A stretch of 64,000 bases of DNA from Panax quinquefolius (lineage: Eukaryota > Streptophyta > Magnoliopsida > Apiales > Araliaceae): assembly GCA_020205615.1 (NCBI GenBank), contig CM035168.1, forward strand, positions 5,088,237-5,152,236, in the 5' to 3' direction. The position numbers and the translations under genes were made by a program. The notes under the pieces are model-generated. The model had not been told where the DNA came from. It worked only from the letters and a program-made list of their open reading frames with translations, and did not search any database. This document shows positions 58,720 to 64,000 of the stretch, piece after piece. Each line of letters begins with the position of its first letter. The stretch's first letter is position 1.

Positions 58720-59475
58720 ATGGCATCTGAAAATGTCGAGATAAGCAATGAAGCACATGAGACCGTTGAGTCACCAACTATTAGTACCTAAGATAATGTG
58801 CATCAGGAAGGCAATAATCCTCAGGAAAACAACAACACTGACCAGATGATGAATGATTGGATGTTCAGAGGCTTTATGAAATTCATGCAACATCAGGCGA
58901 GAGAGACTCCTGTTCAAAATGTAGGTGGAAACACTGGCAACTCTCAGATAGTCACTTCTAAGCAGTTCAAGTAGCTAGGACCACCGAAGTTTTTGGGAGA
59001 GCCAAAACCACTTAAGGCGGAGACGTGGATAAAACAGATCACCAATATATTTGATGCCTTGGGATGCTCTTAGGAGCAAAAGGTTCCCTTTGACACCTTC
59101 ATGTTAAGAGGAGAGGCATATTACTAGTGGGAATTAGTAAAATGTACTCAGTCTGCCGCACTAAAAATGTCTTGGGAAAAGTTCCAAGAACTGTTCAACG
59201 ACAAGTACTTTCCCGAAAGTATTCGTCACATGAAAGAGGTGGAGTTCATCAAGCTGGAGCAAAATAATATGACTGTGTTGCAGTACGAAGCTAAGTTTAT
59301 CGAGTTGTTCCGGTTTGCCTCCCACTTGGTTGATAATAAGGAGAGAATGACGCAGATGTTTCTAAGAGGTTTAAAACCCGAGATATGTCAATATCTCATT
59401 TCTCACAAACTTTGCTTGTATTCAGATGTTGTGAATAGGGCTCAGTTATTGGAGCACGATAATGAGTCAACCTAA
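58720..59475 (+). pseudogene. gag: gag of element D (broken)
   Basis: The ATG at 58720 opens the frame (EISNEAHETVESP), with stops near 58789, 58972, 59071 and 59125. From 59167 it is open: MSWEKFQELFNDKYFPESI, EFIKLEQNNMTVLQYEAKF and MFLRGLKPEICQYLISHK, the Retrotrans_gag core. It ends at TAA 59473-59475. Several stops come from single-base changes at Trp, Gln or Glu codons when compared with element A. Confidence 0.85.
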
Positions 59476-60571
59476 TAGAAGTGGAAATCATGGCTAAGAC
59501 AATAGAAGTGGAAATTTCAAGAAGAGAAGGTTCAAAAATGATGGAAAGACGTCAGCACCAGCACCTATTGTTAAGGAAGGAGAACGACCGCGAGTCGTAT
59601 GTTACAAATGAGGAGGGGAGGGACACATCAGTATAAACTGTACGCAGCAGTCTAAAGCATGTTACAATTGTGGAAGAGAAGGTCACATAGCCTGATTTTG
59701 TCGTGCACTGAAGTCAAGTTCAGCTGGGATGGAGACATCAAAGGCCGTCCTAGACAAGATAAAATCGGTATTTCAAGGGAGAGCGTTTGTTTTAACCTCC
59801 CAAAAAGTGAGGAATCCAAACGAGGTGATCACGGATAAGCTAATCATAAACTCTAGAGAAGTTTATACCTTATTTGATACCGGTTCTACCAATTCTTTTA
59901 TTTCTCCTACTTGCACTCAACGTTTAAATTTAACTTCAGAGAAATTAGACTTTGACTTATCTGTTGAAAATACGTTGGGAGAAACCTTCATTACATCCAC
60001 TATTTATAAGTCTTGTTTGATTCAAATCGGCAACTGCACGTTACCTATCGATCTTATCTCTTTGAAAATACTTGCATTTGATGTAATTTTAGGGATTGAC
60101 TGGTTGACCACTCATCATGCTAAAATTGATTGCTTTCGTAAGGTTAGTTTTTATATTCCTAACCAACCTATTATGCGAATTCAAGCAACCAAACCACTAA
60201 AGTCAATCACTGTCATATCAAGCCATAAAGCTATTCGTTTATTGAAAAATGGATGTTAAGCTTTATTAGCTCATGTCATAGATTTAAATAAAAATACGTC
60301 AAATTTGAATGATATTTCTATTGTTAATAAATTTTCCTACGTATTCCCTGAAGAACTTCCTGGCCTTTCCCCGGAGCATGAAATCGAGTTTGGTATTAAC
60401 CTTGAACCCGGTACAAAACTCATTTCCAAAGCCCTATATCGAATGGCTCCTATTTAACTTCAAGAGTTAAAAACCCAACTACAGGAATTGTTAGATATCG
60501 GTTTCATTCGTCCCAGTACGTCCCCTTGGGGTGCTCCTGTTCTATTTCTGAAGAAGAAAGATGGAAGTATG
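59476..60571 (+). pseudogene. pol: Zinc knuckles, protease and start of RT of element D (broken)
   Basis: Two knuckles at about 59600-59703: the first has a TGA in place of a Cys codon, the second reads CYNCGREGHIA then a stop. The frame 59729-60259 carries protease LFDTGSTNSFIS (Asp present) and [18 protein letters not shown] at 60257-60259 and a TAA near 60455 break the lead into RT ([17 protein letters not shown]). It is cut after GTATG (60567-60571) by the solo LTR. Confidence 0.85.
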
Positions 60572-63337
60572 TGTAAGACCCCAAATTATTAATAAATGAA
60601 ATTTATTTTCCTCTATTTATTATTTTGAAATAGTAAGGGTTGATTTGATTAATGTGGATAGTTATGGGTAAAATACGCAAATATTTTGAATAAGCAAGTG
60701 GTTATAAAATATTCATTATTTTCGGGGAATATTCATTTGGTCGTGGAATATTCGTACTGTCGGGGAATATTCATACGACGGCGCAGCCTTTTGTGGGCCC
60801 CATAACGGAAAGCGATTGGATGAAGAAAACGACAAATATAAGTTGTTTATAAATAACAGCGTAGTTATACTGCTTTATTCTTGTTGGAATACCCGGTGGT
60901 TTAAAACACACTAATACGCGTTGTTGAACAAGTAGGACACGGATTGCACTAATTATTGATTCTTACGTGAAGGCACTACTCAATAATTGTTACAGATAAT
61001 TATTATTCAATTTTATTTTATTGATTCAATAATTCTTTGCGTTGATATTTTATATTATTGTTGTTTCAATAAATTGTCATTACACAAAGATTTTCCATTA
61101 TCGAAGCAATAATTCATATTATCCGAATAATATTATTAGATAACATTATTGGCAATGTCTAGAAAGTTACATCTAAGGAGAGGTTTGGTCACCTAATTGC
61201 GCCGCCAAGAAAGAGAAATTCTTATTGAAAAGCCCCATCTTTCCCGAACTACCGGTTGCAAGATCTTTGATTCTGTAATATTATTTGTGAATAATTAATT
61301 ATTGATTTATATGATGAGGAAAATATTGATTTTATGTGGATATAGATGGAGAATTTTTTTAAAATGACAATTGTTGAAAATTAATATTTTATCTTTTTCT
61401 GATAAAATAATTCATTTAAATATATTATTTTAATAATATATTAATGGTGATATTTTTATAATGAATGTGGGATATATGAGTATATGAGGAGGAAGAGTAT
61501 TTTTGTGGTATTAAATGTTTAACACATATTTTGTGTGTTGGTGGACACAATTATTGACCGAAATTTGATTATAGCCTATAAAATCGCCCGTTTATGGATT
61601 TCGGTCAATTTTTATTTGGAATTTGAAAACACTTTCTTCTGCAAAGTTGTAGAGAATTGAATTTCCTATAAAAAGTCGCGAGATTCAAATTTTCTGATAA
61701 AAGGGCTATTTATTATGAATTATTGAAGTTCCGAAGCTCCGAAATAATTGATTTTTGGAAGTTTAAATTATTTTAAATTAGAAAAACGTTTTTTTCATTT
61801 TTGAAACTCATTTAACATGTGCTAGAGACTGAATTCAGATGCTTGGATGCGTATGACGTTGTGGAAAAATTATTATATTAATTTATTAAATTTTCTGCTT
61901 TGGTGTTCTAAGCATTTTCCTATAAATAGGGTGCTTAGGTTAGAATTAAAAATCACACCGTAAATCTGAAGTTTTCTCTCTCTATATTATCGAAATGTAT
62001 TCTTGTGAGTATTTTGAGTATACTTTGAGTATTGCTATACTGATTGCAAGTTCAAGTCATAGCCTATATTCGGTGTTTCAACTAAATTACTTGTCTTTCG
62101 AGGTAAGGGATGTTATTTTCTTCTCAAATGATATTATTTCTTCAATATCATTATCTTTGAAATATTGGTTGGAACTTTTTATCAAATTTGGAACCTTTTC
62201 ATGTCGGGGTTACTATTCATGAGTTACTATTCACGAGTTACTATTCATGAGTACTATTCACGAAGCGTGATAATGTTTTTTTGTGAAATTTCTATCTTTT
62301 GAGGTCGGAGTTACTATTCACATATACGACACTATTCACGTATATGGCACTAGTCACGAATACGACACTATTCACAGAAAAATTAAATTTTTTTTCCTGT
62401 GTCCAAAATTGTCTGTTATGATTCCTATCTTTGATTGGATCTATGTTTTGATTTTCATTCTTGAATTTTACTCCAATCTGGTTATTTATGAAGTATTTTG
62501 AACTTGGATTATTTAAAGTACGAATCCTTAATACTTGTTCTTTTGTTTCACTGGATTCGTTTTCTTTAAAATATTTTTTATCATCCTCAGTCCTAAATGA
62601 TGATATTTCTGAATATCTTTGGCATGTAGTGCAAAGATGAATGATTTCTTGATGAATATCTTTGGCCCGTAGTGCAAAGATGAGCAGTGTTGAGATGAAC
62701 ATGATCGATCGATTAATATCTTTGGCCCAGTAGTGCAAAGATGAGCAGTGTTTAGATGAACATGACCCGGTCGATGAATATCTTTGGCTCAGAGTGCAAA
62801 GATGAATATTTGATTCCGGATATATATTGATTGATGTTACAGGATAAAATATCGACGATGAACTTTTAAATTCATATATAGAAGATAGTAGTTTACATTC
62901 TCTACTTAACTCTTCTAATGAATTATTATTTCCGCTGCGAAGATTGATTTAAAACTGGTTGTCTATTGTATTCTATTAGATTTTTCCCTGTTGAAGACTA
63001 ACGATAATTTGTTGTATATTATCTTAGTCATAATATTTTTTACTGGGCTAGTTGAGCTCACCCTTTTCCTTTTTTTCGGGGTATGGAATGAATGTTCTAG
63101 AGAGAGTTGTTTAGTAGTCCTCACCATTTTTGTAAAATAATGTATCAATAAATGTGATGGGGATTTATTTGCGTGTGGATATTGTCTAGAAGACAATAAT
63201 TGTATTTAAACTCACAGTATATATGTTGTCGTATTTTGCACGACAAATGTATTAATAAAGTTGTAGTTATTTCTGTACCATGTATTTGGCGACTCAGAAT
63301 GGGTTGGATGGAATGGACCTATTTTGGGGGCGTCACA
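60572..63337 (+). mobile_element. Solo LTR in pol of element D (2766 bp)
   Basis: It starts TGTAAGACCCCAAATTATTA and ends GGGGGCGTCACA, with perfect TSD GTATG (60567-60571 and 63338-63342). RT sequence is continuous across it. TATA box 61921-61929; many ACTATTCAC copies at 62210-62380; four hairpin units at about 62610-62810. It is longer than the other solo LTR, partly by extra ACTATTCAC-rich sequence. Confidence 0.93.
61921..61929 (+). promoter_or_regulatory. TATA box of the solo LTR at 60572
   Basis: TATAAATAG before GGTGCTTAGGTTAG and a TTTCTCTCTCTATATT leader. Confidence 0.55.
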
Positions 63338-64000
63338 GTATGCGACTTTGTATTGACTATCAGGAGTTGAATCATATGATCATCAAAAATATGTACATGT
63401 TGCCTCGCATTGATGACCTTTTTGACCAGTTGTAAGGCGCCAAATTCTTTTCAAAGATTGATCTTCTTTCCGGATATCATCAGTTAAAGATTAAAACTTA
63501 TTACATTCCAAATGCTGCTTTCAGAACTCGGTACGGGTATTACGAATTCCAAGTCATGTCTTTTGGAATGACTAATGCTCCTACTGCCTTCATGGATATG
63601 ATAACCGAGTATTCAAGGAATATTTGGATTATTTTGTGGTCGTCTTTATTGATGACATCCTCATATACTCCAAAAGCCGTGAAGATCATGAGCAACACTT
63701 GAGACTGATACTCCAAAAGCTTCGTGAAAACAAGCTATATTCCAAGTTAAAGAAATACGAGTTCTGGCTTGAGGAAGTAGCATTCCTTGGGCACATGATA
63801 TCAAATCACAGAATATCTGTTGACCCAGCAAAGATTGAAGTAATACAAAGCTGGGAGCAACCTAAGTCAGTGACCGAAGTACATAGCTTTTTGGGCTTAG
63901 CTGGTTATTATCGGAGATTTGTGAAAGGATTTTCTCGAATTGCTACTTCATTAACTCAGCTGACTCGAAAAGATACAAAATTCAGTTGGAATGAGGAATG
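63338..64000 (+). pseudogene. pol: RT of element D, continued to the window end (broken)
   Basis: [18 protein letters not shown] resumes RT at the exact codon lost at 60571. A TAA near 63435 follows [22 protein letters not shown] is followed by a one-base deletion near 63601, after which [33 protein letters not shown] and [19 protein letters not shown] are read in another frame. RNase H and integrase lie beyond the window. Confidence 0.86.

Larger units (their letters stand above)
35532..64000 (+). mobile_element. Element C: Ty3/gypsy element broken by three insertions, 3' end outside the window
   Basis: 5' LTR 35532-38110, PBS 38113-38124, gag in pieces (38300-38531, 50770-51260, 53857-54190), pol 54191-55853. 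The interruptions are copia element S (38532-50769), a solo LTR (51261-53856) and element D (55854 onward). The gag/pol reading resumes at each junction. Only RT and the start of RNase H are reached before D; the rest should lie beyond 64000. Its left flank is the integrase of relic O. Confidence 0.85.
55854..64000 (+). mobile_element. Element D: Ty3/gypsy element, right part outside the window
   Basis: 5' LTR 55854-58561, damaged PBS, gag 58720-59475, zinc knuckles, protease and RT 59600-60571, interrupted by a solo LTR (60572-63337), then RT resumes to the window end. It sits in pol of element C. Its gag and pol resemble those of A and C but carry their own set of stops. Confidence 0.87.

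Overview
The window is AT-rich plant nuclear DNA, most likely from a eudicot. The evidence is plant-type LTR retrotransposons primed by initiator tRNA-Met, a Mutator-like transposase with MuDR and SWIM regions, a plant-mobile-domain pseudogene, and one intron-rich MIKC*-type MADS-box gene with plant splice sites. No species can be named from sequence alone. Boundaries come from reading terminal TG/CA, target-site duplications (TSDs), PBS and PPT motifs by eye; no alignment was run.

Left part, 1-19.1 kb. A + strand Ty3/gypsy chromovirus-like element (A, 1-8334) starts before the window. It appears to sit inside the 3' LTR of a minus-strand, internally reduced gypsy element (N, 8335-12725). N abuts a decayed Mutator-like element (12726 to about 16862). 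Next to the transposase lies a small two-exon GRF zinc-finger gene (15912-16441, minus), followed by a plant-mobile-domain pseudogene (17748-19079).

Centre, 19.4-26.5 kb. The one convincing host gene is an intact MIKC* MADS-box gene on the minus strand (19397-23166). Its eleven exons, one of 16 nt, join without a frame break into a 332-residue protein of the AGL66/AGL104 type. A perfect CArG box lies 56 bp upstream of the ATG. About 2.8 kb of gene-free AT-rich DNA separates it from the next repeat block.

Right part, 26.5-64 kb. This is a nest of retrotransposons. A relic (O) holds two insertions: element B (26775-35140, two LTRs of about 4 kb around a 320 bp core, TSD AAAAC) and element C (from 35532). 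C is broken by a 12.2 kb minus-strand Sirevirus-like copia element (S, 38532-50769, TSD GCTTG), by a solo LTR (51261-53856, TSD AATAG) and by element D (from 55854). D holds a further solo LTR (60572-63337, TSD GTATG). S holds its own solo LTR (46377-48248, TSD GTTTC). S also carries a long extra ORF between pol and its 3' LTR, and several polypurine-tract copies as in Sireviruses.

All gag/pol genes are broken by stops or frameshifts, many of them C-to-T type. The gypsy LTRs share tandem hairpin-forming repeats and a run of ACTATTCA-type repeats. I see no clearly new biological system. The best leads are the extra ORF of S, the LTR repeat arrays, the miniature element B and the intact MADS gene inside repeats.
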